From Ascarosepion bandense (lineage: Eukaryota > Mollusca > Cephalopoda > Sepiida > Sepiidae): a stretch of DNA of 64,000 nucleotides. The stretch covers positions 2,157,501 to 2,221,500 of the forward strand of contig JBBBDQ010001186.1 in assembly GCA_037127315.1 (NCBI GenBank). The letters run 5' to 3'. The notes under the pieces were generated by a model. It searched no databases. It saw only the letters and a program-made list of their open reading frames with translations, and was not told the DNA's origin. The position numbers and the translations under genes were made by a program. Shown in pieces: positions 44,017-54,594 of this stretch; position 1 is the first letter of the stretch; the number at the start of each line of letters is the position of its first letter.

Positions 44017-44357
44017 CTTGTATGTGGATGATAAATATTATGCTCTCATTACGATTGAACACTCTAAGAGAGGAAAATTTGGAAGAAAACAGTTATCCCT
44101 TCGTCGATATATGCATTACTTTTCAGCAATGAATTGTGTTCCTTCGGTGAATGGCGTGTGTATACGCAGCTTATATATAACACTTTAAATTTTCCCATCT
44201 CTGGTTCTATGTGCCAATGTCTTAAGGGTTAGCGTCTCCGACTGACACCAAATCAGTCGAGTTTCGATCCCGGCCCAGAAGAAAGTGGATGAGCTGTGAT
44301 ACAGCGAAACAGGTTTGTATGTGGATGACGAATATATATATATATATATATATATAT
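43974..44357 (+). mobile_element. SINE family C with linker between two (TA)n arrays
   Basis: (TA)n at 43976-44013 is followed by a family C tail end (GGCTTGTATGTGGATGATAA) and the linker ATGCTCTCATTACGATTGAA. A full copy at about 44200-44332 follows (AAGGGTTAGCGTCTCCGACT; GTCGAGTTTCGATCCCGGCC; GATACAGCGAAACAGGTTTG), then (TA)n to 44357. Confidence 0.8.
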
Positions 44358-44401
44358 AGTTTACGTATGACAAGTATCGTCTTTTAGCACTTTATCGAAG
44401 T

Positions 44402-44665
44402 CAGTCATTTAAGTGCCATACATGATACACGCTTGGGCGATCATGTCTCGAAAGAGACATGACTAACTGAACAGAAAGATTGCCAACGAAGGCTATAGAA
44501 CCCAATCCGTCCAGCTGTTTAACCCATAGCTGGAGAATGAAGAGACGCATTCATACCTTTCCCAACGGTATTTGCGCGTAAGTGAATACAACGAATTTGA
44601 TTGTAATTCGAACTCCGGTCTCCGATTTCTTGTTCTGATCCGATATTCACCATTGCACATCCCTA
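44402..44665 (-). mobile_element. tRNA-derived SINE, family A
   Basis: Tail AGTCATTTAAGTGCCATACA at left, head at right (GGTCTCCGATTTCTTGTTCT on plus). An internal deletion after AACAGAAAGATTGCC. Confidence 0.85.
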
Positions 44666-44726
44666 CATCGGAGTAGATAGCATTAATGCGACTACATGTG
44701 CACTACATACGAAATGGAAGGAAAAG

Positions 44727-44728
<2 letters not shown>

Positions 44729-44775
<47 letters not shown>
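44729..44775. repeat. (CA)n(TA)n array
   Basis: Short CA run continuing into TA. Confidence 0.9.
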
Positions 44776-44778
<3 letters not shown>

Positions 44779-45124
44779 CAACATATATGCATGTAAAATT
44801 TTTATTACGATTGGGTTTTAAAAATTATTGGCCCAACCAATTTTTAAAAAATTGATACAAATAAATCGAACATTAGAATTTGGAGACTAGGATGAATTTT
44901 ATATGTGTGTGTGTGCGCGCACGCACGCCCCCCTTCACACACATAAACATACATTTGCAAAGAACTTTAAGATGTTGCACCAAAAGTAGAAAAGAAGTAA
45001 AAATAATGTAAGGTTTCAATGTAGAGAACAGTTTTTCTTTATACGATTATTTTATAGACATTTTCTTACTTCTTACCATCCACAATAATCCCTGTTTTTC
45101 TGTCTCTGTCTGTCTGCCATTTTA

Positions 45125-45839
45125 TCTAAACTTATTTATAAATGGAACTTTGTCTCTGTGTGTGTGTGTGTGTGTGTGTCTGTGTGTTTCCGTTACCTAT
45201 AGACTCCGAAACGGCTGAACTGATTTTCCTGAAAATTTACAGTTGTACTATAAGCGTGTGCGAGTGTTCTTAGCCAGGTTTTGTGTCGAGGTTACCCCCG
45301 ATAAATATCGAAAATCGATAATCAAAAAAATCGAGTTATAGAAGGAATGGTCCGATTTTAATCAAATTTGATACACTCATAGACAAAGGCATAAGAAACG
45401 ATATTCAGAAATTTCAAGGTTGCAGTTCTTACAGTCGTACAGAAAATCGATAATATATATATATAAGGCAAGATGTTTGTATGTGTGTCTGTTTATTTGC
45501 CTGTATGTCTGTATTTTTCAGCCCTTTTATTTTAGTTTTTGCTTCGGGTTTGGCTCTAAGTAGGTATAATTGTAGTTCTTAGTCTTAGCCATGGTACCAT
45601 TTACTCAGAGGATTTATTTAGCCTTCAAAATTCGGTTTACGACGAAAAAAACTTATTTGATATCGATACCAGGAAATCAAAATTTGACTTACATTCATTT
45701 TGCTTTCAGTCTACGGTTTCGTTTGAACTGGAAACAACTATTGCTTTTTAGTCTTTCGTGCCAACGTCCAGAGAGTCTGGACGTTGGATTAGTTTTAAAG
45801 CTTTCATTACACCCGAGTAACGCCGGGTTTTATTGCTAG
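45125..45839 (+). mobile_element. Helitron-like non-autonomous element (copy 1)
   Basis: About 715 bp beginning TCTAAACTTATTTATAAATG and ending CGCCGGGTTTTATTGCTAG. The flanks are A (left) and T (right). The 5'-TC and 3'-CTAG termini, the A/T host junction and a CCCG/CGGG stem just before the end are the formal hallmarks of Helitrons. A 724-bp copy with the same termini and flanks is at 56826-57549. No Rep/helicase ORF. Classification is inferred; a terminal match to some other tail-conserved family is possible. Confidence 0.6.
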
Positions 45840-45840
45840 T

Positions 45841-46471
45841 ATTTATAATATTCTGAAAACTAATACAATTAGAAATAATGCATTAGTTCTAATTGTGTTA
45901 GTTTTTAGAATGTTCTTAATGTAAAAGAATTCCAATAACCAACAGCCGTGTGAAAATTTCATAAAAATAACCAAATAAATAAATGTCCCCACTCAATTTC
46001 CATGGTCATCATTTTAAGATCCTTAATTCCTGATATCGATCCGCAGTGGTGATTATACTATATTGGCCTTGAACCAGTCTAAGCAAATCTGAGCTTATTC
46101 TCTACCAGATGTAAGTATTTGTATATATTGTCGGTGCATATCACTTATAAAAGATTTCGGTCAGAATTTGCTTCTTTCCATTAAACAGCCGGAAAAAATT
46201 CTTTGTTTCTTGTCGTTTTTCTTCAAAGAAAAACAAATTGATTGATCTTTTCACTTCTTAAAACTAACACTTAACCGAGGAAACTTTCTATTAAGAATAA
46301 ATATATACCCACTTTTCATCTTCCCTTCTTGTTCATGCTCTTTTCGGCAAAGAGGCAGCATTCGCCCAGTTTTAACAAAGAAAGAAAAACACTAAGTCAA
46401 CTTGTACAGTGGGTACTGCTGCCAGAAATGATCATTTTATCATTTAAAAAAAAATAATTTAAGGGCTCTAG

Positions 46472-46476
<5 letters not shown>
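45841..46476. other. No gene seen
   Basis: A short local inverted repeat (ATTCTGAAAACTAATACAAT / ATTGTGTTAGTTTTTAGAAT) lies at 45851-45911. No coding sequence recognised. Confidence 0.55.
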
Positions 46477-46521
<45 letters not shown>

Positions 46522-46637
46522 AATTTAAAAATTTAGAAATTTAATTTCGTTGGATGACCATTTCCGCGAGAAGCGAGAATTTTCTCGCGGAAATGGTCAT
46601 CCAACGAAATAAAATTTCAACATTTTTTAATTACTTT
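46477..46637. repeat. (TA)n plus palindrome with a perfect 29-bp core
   Basis: (TA)n at 46477-46517. Core arms 46544-46572 and 46582-46610 are exact reverse complements around a 9-nt loop. Outer AT-rich arms (AAAGTAATTTAAAAATTTAG / AATTTCAACATTTTTTAATT) extend the symmetry to about 46517-46637. Confidence 0.9.
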
Positions 46638-46659
46638 ATATATTTGGCTCTCTCAATAA

Positions 46660-46765
46660 ATAATATTATTTACATCGAGTCCTCCACCTTGATCAATTTT
46701 GATATTAATAAGATTAATATCAATATTGATATTAATAAGATTAATATCAAATATCAATAGGATCG
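46660..46765. repeat. Segment shared inverted with 32205-32275, plus short tandem
   Basis: TCGAGTCCTCCACCTTGATC and ATTAATAAGATTAATATCAA (twice) mirror the left segment near 32205-32275. Confidence 0.65.
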
Positions 46766-47037
46766 GGTTTGGGGATTTTATCTATTTGCTCATGATTTTT
46801 GGATTTAAAATAAAATACCTACCGCTACTAACCCAATAGTCAAGCCACAAGAAGAAATTACTACTAAGATTCCGCTAGCCAATAAAAGCCAATATCCCCC
46901 AACACCATTCTTTACTAGGCCAAGCCTCTGGCATGAGAATTTTTCCTCATTCTTTGTTTAAATGGGGTTGACAATGCATGTCTTAAAATGACAGGTTGAA
47001 AATGGCTATTTCCCATCTAAATTTTATCTGAATTTAC

Positions 47038-47039
<2 letters not shown>
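46766..47039. other. No gene seen
   Basis: No recognised family. Confidence 0.5.
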
Positions 47040-47079
<40 letters not shown>

Positions 47080-47178
47080 GCAGGTTTCATTGAATAATAT
47101 AAACAAAACTTGTCTATATTATTCAATGAAACCTGCATTAATGAAAAAATGCTGCCAAAATACACACAATATATATAT

Positions 47179-47231
<53 letters not shown>
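47040..47231. repeat. Perfect 28-bp-arm palindrome between two (TA)n arrays
   Basis: (TA)n at 47040-47073, arms at 47074-47101 and 47115-47142 (exact reverse complements, 13-nt loop), then (TA)n at about 47176-47231. The 3' flank GATGCTGCCAAAATA-type motif also occurs next to (TA)n near 61446. Confidence 0.92.
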
Positions 47232-47232
<1 letters not shown>

Positions 47233-47284
47233 GCAAAGTTCCGGAGATTAACGAAGCAAATTAACAAACGAAATATTTACAGTA

Positions 47285-47415
47285 CTTACATTGTTCGGAC
47301 TATTGTCCTCATCTTTATTGCCATGTTTACGACGTTTCGGTCGTTGTACGCTCCAGCCTTCTTCAGGTGCTAGGAATTTCGAACCGAACCCTTTATTACG
47401 ATCACTGGGGTATGA
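47285..47415 (-). mobile_element. Penelope-like 3' terminal segment (inferred)
   Basis: Reverse complement of 3630-3790: on plus, TTTACGACGTTTCGGTCGTT and GCTCCAGCCTTCTTCAGGTG. Confidence 0.5.
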
Positions 47416-47429
47416 AATTCTTATTCCAT

Positions 47430-47600
47430 GTGCGATGGCACTTCTGGTAGCTATAGAGTTATCTCTTTTTAACTTAACTCCCTAAGTTATTTGTTCACTA
47501 CTCCTGAAGTCTGGTATTAAAATCACAACTCTTCGGGTCAAGTCAGTGGAACTAACCAGCGTCTATATCCACTGGACCAAGTGTCCTTCGGTTCGGTTTA
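47430..47600 (-). mobile_element. tRNA-derived SINE-like repeat, family E (copy 2)
   Basis: On plus: TGTTCACTACTCCTGAAGTC, TCTTCGGGTCAAGTCAGTGG, GCGTCTATATCCACTGGACC, parallel to 3470-3575. Confidence 0.6.
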
Positions 47601-47619
47601 AAATTCCTAGAAATTTTGT

Positions 47620-48130
47620 TAGGAAAATGTAGACTGGTAGAGTTATATATATTAATATACTTTTTAACTAAAAAGAGAATATCTACTCAAATACGAGTAT
47701 CCATTAAAAATAATGTTAAAAAAATTAATTCAATATGTCGGTTGTTCATCCATTTCGTTAATCACCGGAACTTTCCGTGACATTGTCCGTTTACATTTGT
47801 TTACATAAGGATAAACTTTCAGAGTAGAGATAAATATTTAAAAGAAATTGAAAATTTGTGCTTATAAGGCTTAATTCAGTATCAAATTATTCGTGAAATA
47901 ATTCGTGGTTGAGTGGTTGGGACGTATCAGATCAATTCATTGGTTCCTCTATGTTGTTAGGAGTCGCAAGTTCGAATCCTGCCGAATGATACACATTTTC
48001 CACACAAAATTTATAAAAAATATTCAGGCCGGTAGAATTATAAATGTAATGGTTAATTAAAAACTGAATCTATACTCAAGTACGAACATCTATTAAAAAA
48101 ATGTTCAAGCAAATAAATGATGTATAAAGT
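47620..48130 (+). mobile_element. SINE family D: tail fragment and one complete copy
   Basis: A tail-only fragment is at 47625-47745. The tRNA-like head at 47893-47995 (ATTCGTGGTTGAGTGGTTGG; GTCGCAAGTTCGAATCCTGC) pairs ATTCG/CGAAT at its ends. Its tail ATTCAGGCCGGTAGAATTAT to about 48120 follows. Confidence 0.65.
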
Positions 48131-48378
48131 ATTGATACGACAGAGCATCAATATTTAAATAGGCAAGAATTAATTTTTTTCTCTATCTTTAATAATCCTC
48201 TCAAACAAACACATCTTCACAAGGAACCGTTGGCAAAACTTTCACGAAAACAATTCATTATTTCACGGGGATAAGTTATTTTGTTTTCTTCAACATTCTG
48301 CCAACGGTTCCTTGGGAAGATTTGTTGTTCTGAAAGGATCTCTAAAGGTTGAGAAAATGCCTTCTTGCCTGTTTAATT

Positions 48379-48380
<2 letters not shown>
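48131..48380. repeat. Short inverted repeat around a stem, no gene
   Basis: TCTTCACAAGGAACCGTTGGCA (48210-48231) is mirrored by TGCCAACGGTTCCTTGGGAAGA (48300-48321) with ~70 bp between: an imperfect hairpin near a (TA)n that begins at 48381. Confidence 0.7.
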
Positions 48381-48411
<31 letters not shown>

Positions 48412-48431
48412 CATATATATATACATGCATA

Positions 48432-48463
<32 letters not shown>

Positions 48464-48467
48464 CAAA

Positions 48468-48526
<59 letters not shown>

Positions 48527-48528
48527 AA
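48381..48528. repeat. Long (TA)n array with TACA/ATGC interruptions
   Basis: About 148 bp, the longest TA-rich array seen in the window. Confidence 0.95.
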
Positions 48529-48667
48529 AGTATTTTTTCTCAATTTAAGATTCCCAGCATCTCATTCGTGTGCATGTGTAGTCGCATCGTAAACAAACTT
48601 AGCCTGTTGAAGTTCGAAAAGACGAAATGCGTCACACGAAAACTTTTTTCATATCTATAGCACATGG

Positions 48668-48770
48668 CCGAACGTATGGTTTACCGAAGTGAGGATCAAG
48701 CAATATTCAATTGCAATGATTCTAACAAGACAAGCTTGCTAGCCATTACCCCAACTCGTGGAGCCCATAT
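48668..48770 (-). mobile_element. tRNA-derived SINE, family B
   Basis: On plus: AGTGAGGATCAAGCAATATT, CAAGACAAGCTTGCTAGCCA, TTACCCCAACTCGTGG. Confidence 0.7.
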
Positions 48771-49199
48771 ATATGTACATAGGTACCATACCCAAGAAGC
48801 GATGCCTAAAGTTTAAAACGTATTTTAAAAATGAAAACAAAAATATTTCTTGAAGTTCATACTTTAACTTTAATTCATTTCCAAAGGATTATTATATCCA
48901 CTGAACAAAATACTTTGCTGTATTTCAATCCAAAAATATATTGATTGGATTGATATTTTGTTTTTGAAATCGCTAATATCATTCATATCTACAAATCTGT
49001 CAACACAACATAATCCTCCGTATTAGAAAGTCTTTCAAAAATAAAATATGCTATTCTGTAACTTTGTTTGAGAAAGGTTAACTGATTAAATTGATTGAGT
49101 ATATAAATTTACATTAACTGAAGAACTTAAAGATTAACTGATTTCACTGACTGAGTCAACTAAGTCAAGAAAATGAAATAGCTTTCATATCTCGAATTT

Positions 49200-49200
<1 letters not shown>
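48771..49200. other. No gene seen
   Basis: AT-rich; no recognised family. Confidence 0.5.

Positions 49201-49271
<71 letters not shown>
49201..49271. repeat. poly-A then (TA)n array
   Basis: About 28 A followed by about 20 TA units, immediately 5' of a SINE. Confidence 0.95.
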
Positions 49272-49274
<3 letters not shown>

Positions 49275-49284
49275 GGAGTTGGTA

Positions 49285-49590
49285 AAGACGTTTGGCGCAG
49301 TGGATATCGACTCGGAGCGAGAAATCGGAAAGCCGAGTTCGAATTCCAGTTGAATTCCTTGCATTGACTTACGCGCAAATACACTTGGGAAAGGTATTTT
49401 CCGTCTATTCCTTCCAGGTATGGGTTAAATAGCAGGACAGATTGGGTTCTATAGCCTTGGTCGGAAACCAGTCTACCGCAGAAAGTAATGGCAACCTACT
49501 GCGGGAAAATCTTCTGCCCAGTCAGTCATGTCTCTTTCGAGACATGATCGCCCAAGCATGTATCACGTATGGCAATTAACTGACTGAAAG
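49285..49590 (+). mobile_element. tRNA-derived SINE, family A (full-length-looking)
   Basis: Head TTTGGCGCAGTGGATATCGA, GCCGAGTTCGAATTCCAGTT, tail GGCAATTAACTGACTGAAAG. GACGTTT near the head (49289) and GACGTTT after the tail (49590) may be a target-site duplication. Confidence 0.9.
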
Positions 49591-49754
49591 ACGTTTATTC
49601 AACTGACGGTGGGGTCATTCACTTCCTACTGTTGTATAAGTGTTGATGGAGGGGGTGATTTAATGGTGGTAGTAGTATTAGTTGGTGTGTTGTTAGATAA
49701 AAAAGTGGGAGGTCTGACCCAGTTTGACCCAATCTGACGGCAGGGTTCAACGAA

Positions 49755-49870
49755 AGTCACAATCTTGTCAGTTTTAATGACAGCGACGACAAACCCAACG
49801 TTTCAAAATTTGCGCGTGGCGAAGTGCGTTTAAAGACTTTTGTCTTCACTGAAGGGCGAAGAAGTATATT
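49755..49870 (-). mobile_element. Penelope-like 3' terminal segment (inferred, weak)
   Basis: On plus: AACCCAACGTTTCAAAATTT then CGTGGCGAAGTGCG and TCTTCACTGAAGG, a 'CTTCA...GAAACGTT' arrangement on the minus strand. Confidence 0.35.
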
Positions 49871-50104
49871 AGGCGCATTTTTAGTTAGAACGTCAGGGCA
49901 TCTCTCTCGTTAAGTGAAAAGAGCAATAACTATCTTGTAGCAGTCGTTGTCGTAGTTTGTACGATGACAAAGCTTGGAGGCATATCGCTTATTTCTTTTT
50001 GCATTTTCAAACGACACGCGGCCATCGCCCGAGATCAAGTGAATGAAATTCTCCTCGAATCCCCAGGACACTCGGCAACATATTTCACGACACAGATACG
50101 AATC

Positions 50105-50243
50105 TACTGGGGACAGTGTAATAGTTAGCAAGCTTGTCTCCCTAAAAACATTGCAATTGAGTAGTGAGTTCGATCGTCACTGGGCGCTCCATACTTTCGG
50201 CCTTGTGCTACATCTAAGCTGCGCTTAGAAAATCACCAGATAC
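50105..50243 (+). mobile_element. tRNA-derived SINE, family B
   Basis: GTGTAATAGTTAGCAAGCTT, GAGTTCGATCGTCACTGGGC, TTTCGGCCTTGTGCTACATC, GCGCTTAGAAAATCACC. A 14-bp stretch ATACGAATCTACTG precedes and follows it (50096, 50239), a clear candidate target-site duplication. Confidence 0.9.
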
Positions 50244-50687
50244 GAATCTACTGGCCTTGGGATCAAGTGATAAAGAACTTTCTAACGTCTGTCTCTGCAT
50301 CAAAAAATAAAAATAAAAAATAAAAAAATAAAAATCTGCTGTGACGAGAATATTAGATTCTCTTGGATCTCTAGTTAATTCAGTTTTCTCATGAAAATCT
50401 TTATTATTTTTTGGCGAGGGTAGTTGATCTCAAGACGTTAGTCATTACTGACACGATACATTCTCGCAGGAGTTATTTATATTTGTTTTCTTTAAAGTCC
50501 TGTTACTTGACATCTGGACATCGTCATCATTCGAGAGTCATGATCGACTCTCCATAGATTTTTTTTATAATCTGTAAATTTTCATGACTTCTTCGGAAAT
50601 ATAGAAGACTAATTTCTCCTTTGCTATCCACGAGGATATAATTTTTTTTTGACTGCTTACTACGCAAGACTAGAGCCCACTAGGTAC
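50244..50687. other. No gene seen
   Basis: No recognised family. Confidence 0.5.
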
Positions 50688-51082
50688 CTCCACTCATTTT
50701 CGATATCTAAATTTTAAATTGAATTTTTAAAAATAAAATATTTTGTTGAAACTTTTATTTTAGATTTAATTGAAAGCTAAATGATCAAATTTGCTATTTC
50801 CAGTAAGTAAAATACTCTGGTGTATTTCAAACAGAAATTATATTGATTGGAATCTAAAATTTTGAAATTTTAATTTTCAAATTTTCGGCTATTTTTGAGC
50901 GATTGATAGATTTGGGAACAAAGTTAATTTTCTTTTCGGTTTTAAAATTCGTGCAAAAATAAAATATAAATCTTTAGCACATTATTTTTGAAACATTAGC
51001 CAATTTAATGTTAATTTAATCTGATTTACAATAGTATTACTTATTTATGTCATGGAATTTAGAATAAAACAATTTTCAAACA
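50688..51082 (+). repeat. Dispersed repeat Z (copy 2)
   Basis: AAATTGAATTTTTAAAAATA through CAAATTTGCTATTTCCAGTA and TTGAGCGATTGATAGATTTG. The part split at 40296 is contiguous here. Confidence 0.8.
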
Positions 51083-51084
51083 CA

Positions 51085-51185
51085 GAGTTAACCTTTCCCA
51101 AGGGTATTTGTGCGCAATGGAATGCAAGGAATTCAACAGGAATTTGAACTCGGCTTCCCGATTTCTCGTTCCGTGTCGACTTCGC
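51085..51185 (-). mobile_element. tRNA-derived SINE, family A (5' head only)
   Basis: CTTTCCCAAGGGTATTTGTG, GAATTTGAACTCGGCTTCCC, GATTTCTCGTTCCGTGTCGA; lacks the 3' half. Confidence 0.75.
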
Positions 51186-51779
51186 TTAAATTAATAAAGT
51201 TTGGGGTACCATAGTGAAAAGTTTATCAGAAAAATTACCGTGAAAGTATTTATAAAAATGATATGGGGTAGCTAGGTCAATGAATTCTGAACGTTCGATA
51301 AAATGAAACGGCTAATATTACGATAACCACAATGGGGGGGGGGGGGGGAAACTGCGAATACGTCAGTTTAAAGACTAACGCGAGGGGGATGTAGGTTAAT
51401 GTTATAAAAGTTTTTTTATGATGAGAGAAAAACGCTGTGATTGTAGTGTAATAATAACAGAGGTGTAAATTACTGTTAGTGCAACTGGTTATTACTAGTG
51501 TGATTCTTTTAAGTCGCCATAGCAATGGTGAAAATTGTTTAGTACGAAAGTGTTGCCTGTTTTTTTTATTATTATTATTATCAGAACAGCTAAAGTTTTC
51601 TGTCATTTTTCTCGCGGTGTTGGTGGTGCTATGTTGGTCTTGACACAACACAGACCCTTTAATACACTCTTGACATTTTAGCGAACAAACAATGGAATAA
51701 ATCTTACTTCTGGGAGTAATGTGAGAATTTCACCTAATTCTTCGTCATTCACCTCTTTTGAAAACTGCCTGACTCTCAG
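51186..51779. other. No gene seen; 15-bp poly-G at 51334-51348
   Basis: Contains one isolated G homopolymer. No recognised coding region. Confidence 0.55.
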
Positions 51780-52530
51780 CTGGCTTCCTCTTTGTCTTTC
51801 TTTCTTTCTTTCTTTCTTTCTTTTTCTTTTTTCTCTCTCTCTTTCTTTTTTTCTTTCTTTTCCATTTTTCTTTTGAAACCGTGTCTTTTCATTCCCCATC
51901 TCTCTCTTTTTCGATACTTCTTTATCTGTGGTTTTAAAACGCTTTTTTCTTTTTAAAAATTTTGTTTATGACACGCTTTTGTTTAATTCTTGTATTTTAT
52001 TTTGTGATATATCCATTTTTATCTCATTGCTTTATCTTCCGGATTCTTTATTTTTTTCTTTGATTTTTTTCTTTTTCTTCCGCCTTTGACTTAATTTACT
52101 TTTTCTTTCTAGTTTTCTTTTTCTCCTAATCTCTTTTCAGTTTTCTTTCTTTTCTCCCTTTTCTTTCTTTCTTTTTACGCATTTTGCTTTATTTCTTTCT
52201 CTTTTCTTTATTTCCTTTCTTTTTCTTTTCTTTTTCTTTTGATTCCTTTTTACTATTTCCCTCCTTTTACTACCCTTTTTTCCTTTCCTATTTTCTTCCT
52301 TTTACTCGTTCTTTTCCATATTCTTCCCTTTTCTTTCTACCATTCTCTTTCTTTTTATTCTTTTTCTTCCCTTTTTTATTTCTTTTACTTCTCATTTCTC
52401 CTTTTCTTCCTTTTTTTCTTTCTTTTTTTTATTCTTTTCCTTTATCTTCCTTTTTTCCTCTTCTACGTTTTCTTTTCTTCTTTTCTGTTTTTTTTTCTTG
52501 TTCTCTTTATCCTACCGCCTCTTCCTTTTC
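51780..52530. repeat. ~750-bp polypyrimidine tract
   Basis: Almost entirely T and C on the plus strand, with TTTC, TTTTCTTT and CCTTTT words and few purines. The long open frames across it are low-complexity F/L/S translations. Confidence 0.95.
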
Positions 52531-52599
52531 GTTTTTCTTGTGGAGTAAATACAACACAACCGGTAACATAAATTAATTAGGCAAGACGACTTAAAGAAC

Positions 52600-53460
52600 T
52601 CAAACATAATTCAGGGCCAGAGTTCCGCTCGAACTCGCTCTTGTCAAGCTCTCTATCTGTGTTCACCAGGCAGAGAACCGACTGAAAAAATACACAAGAC
52701 TGATCTCGCTTATGTGGGATCTGGGGAATTTTTGCCTGTGTGTCCGCGCTTGGAAACCCTATGTTAAATCTCACTTTGTGTCATATCCTACCTCTGTGGA
52801 GAGGACTTAAACGTAGAGTTCCGCTCGAATTCGAAACAGTCAGTCAAGCTCTCTGATTTCGGGAAGAGAAAGAATTGGTCAGGGTTCTGTCTACAGACAC
52901 AGCTGAGAAAGACAGACAAACTCTCTGCCTTCGGGCAGAGTTCGATTCTGTCGAAGCTCCGACTACGGAAGGAGACACGGTCATGAGGTATAGGCAAGCA
53001 TAGTGCTCGATCGCGCAAATGTTGGGGCTGGTTAAATTTTTACTTTACGGACAGAGACTCGACTGAGAAGATTAGACAAGCATAATATCTGATTCGATGT
53101 ATGCGGAGACTGGGAAAAATGTTATCCTTAACCCTAGTGTACATGCCACATAAAGCTCGACAATATATCGTATCACGTCTCAGTAGGTTGACTTTGGGTA
53201 AAATCTCTGACTTCTGCGAGAAATCGAAATTGTCAGTCGAGCTCTTTGCTCTGGGGAAGAGAACGACTCAGTCGAGACTCTATCTTCAAGCAGAGATTCA
53301 GCTGAGAAAAATAGACAAGCATAGTACTCGATCCCGAATATGTGAGGGCTGGGTAAATTTTGACCCCTGGCTCGAATGTACACACTCGGGTTCCCATGTT
53401 AAACCGACATTGTGTTACAACGCGTCTGAGTGGGGAGACTTTGGATAAATACTCAAACGA
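52600..53460 (+). repeat. About four degenerate ~200-bp tandem monomers (LINE 5' region?)
   Basis: Recurring words: AGAGTTCCGCTCGAA (52620, 52818), GTCAAGCTCT (52646, 52851; variant GTCGAGCTCT at 53237), CAGCTGAGAAA (52911, 53290), ATAGACAAGCATAGTACTCG (53310), GGTAAATTTT and GGGGAGACTTTGG. A further unit lies at 56390-56640. Their position just 5' of a TX1/L1-like relic suggests promoter-type 5' monomers; that is inference. Confidence 0.65.
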
Positions 53461-53719
53461 CATGCAAAGCAAAAGTAGATTGGGCGATTAAATCCTGTGA
53501 TAGTGGGGAAGTAGCCTTTGTTCGGACGGAGTTAACTTCCTTTATCACGAAGGATTAAACTCTTGTAGTTGTAGCTAGATTAAAAAGAAAATCTCTGGAG
53601 GCAATGAATATGGCTACTGAACTGCGCGCAGAGAAAATTAGAAATGCATTCAACAGGCATATCGTGTGCGTCATGTTACCGGTTAAGCGGACTGTAACGA
53701 TAAACACAGGCATATATTT

Positions 53720-54594
53720 TCAGGATTTGTTCCCCAGGGAACTCAGTTTGAGCACGAGGAGTACGAGGGTCTCGTTATAGAGTCTGAGTCTGAGATCTGG
53801 GAAGCGATGAAGCTGGTTGGCCGGGATAGAACACCTGTATTAGATAGCCTTCTTTACAAGCTGCACTTGAGGCACTCACCTGTTCTTGTTCCCTTACTGG
53901 AACTGATTTACAGCGACTGCATGAAGCAGGCGTATATTATTCAATTCTTCTTATGCGTGTGATCAAGTTACTAAGCAAAAATAAGAACGGTGGGGATAGG
54001 ATAGACGATATTAAACACAGAGTTGAAGATTCTAACCAAGATCTTAGCCAGCCGTTTGCAGGCTGTCTTGTCTAGTCTGATTTCCTTAGAACAGACATGT
54101 GCTGTGAAGGGTAGGACTATTCAGGATAATCCTTATTTGGTATGCTTGATCATCGAGCAAGTCGACAGTGAAGCCGCGCTGATCAATTTTGATAAGTCCA
54201 CGGGTTTACCATTGTTTTCTGAAGGCTGTCTTTTCGGCCGCTGTTTTCGGGCCGTACTTTCATACTTGGATCTGATGATGACGTTTCGGTTCTTGTGTCC
54301 AGCAGGGCCAAGACTGACGAAGTCAGCAAAGTGATCACAGAGTACGAGATGGTGACAGAGGCAAAGATCAACTGTGATTAATTTGTTGGCTTACGGTTAG
54401 GCGAGTGGAAGAGTGTTTCTCTTCTCTGGTCTTTCGATCGATCCTGGATCGACCAAGCCGATCAAGATACTCGGTGTCTGAATTGGTCCCGATCACTTGC
54501 TAGAAATAAATTGGTCGTGGGTGCGGGAGAAGGTCGAATGCGCAGTTGGTTTGTCGTCCTGGAGGAATCTTTCCAGGCGGAAGTATATGTATTC
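53720..54594 (+). pseudogene. TX1/L1-like LINE reverse transcriptase relic, 5' of minisatellite
   Basis: Pieces in order but in several frames: EIWEAMKLVGRDRTPVLDSL, LRHSPVLVPLLELIYSDCM, LNTELKILTKILASRLQAVL, then LEQTCAVKGRTIQDNPYLVC and EAALINFDKS. A deletion removes most of the palm. Then SDDDVSVLVSSR, TDEVSKVITEYEMVTEAKIN, FSGLSIDPGSTKPIKILGV and INWSWVREKVE follow. This order (SPGLDGLP-like, LNTELKIL, QT.AVKGR.IQDN, YADD-like, EK.SGAKIN, NW..R) is that of TX1-type LINE RTs. Multiple stops; dead. Confidence 0.85.

Noticed and set aside
48312..48660. Tyr/Ile repeat frames here and at many other places
   Set aside because: Translations of (TA)n arrays, with no unique sequence that looks coding.
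52184..52576. Phe/Leu/Ser-rich frames as membrane proteins
   Set aside because: They are translations of the polypyrimidine tract.
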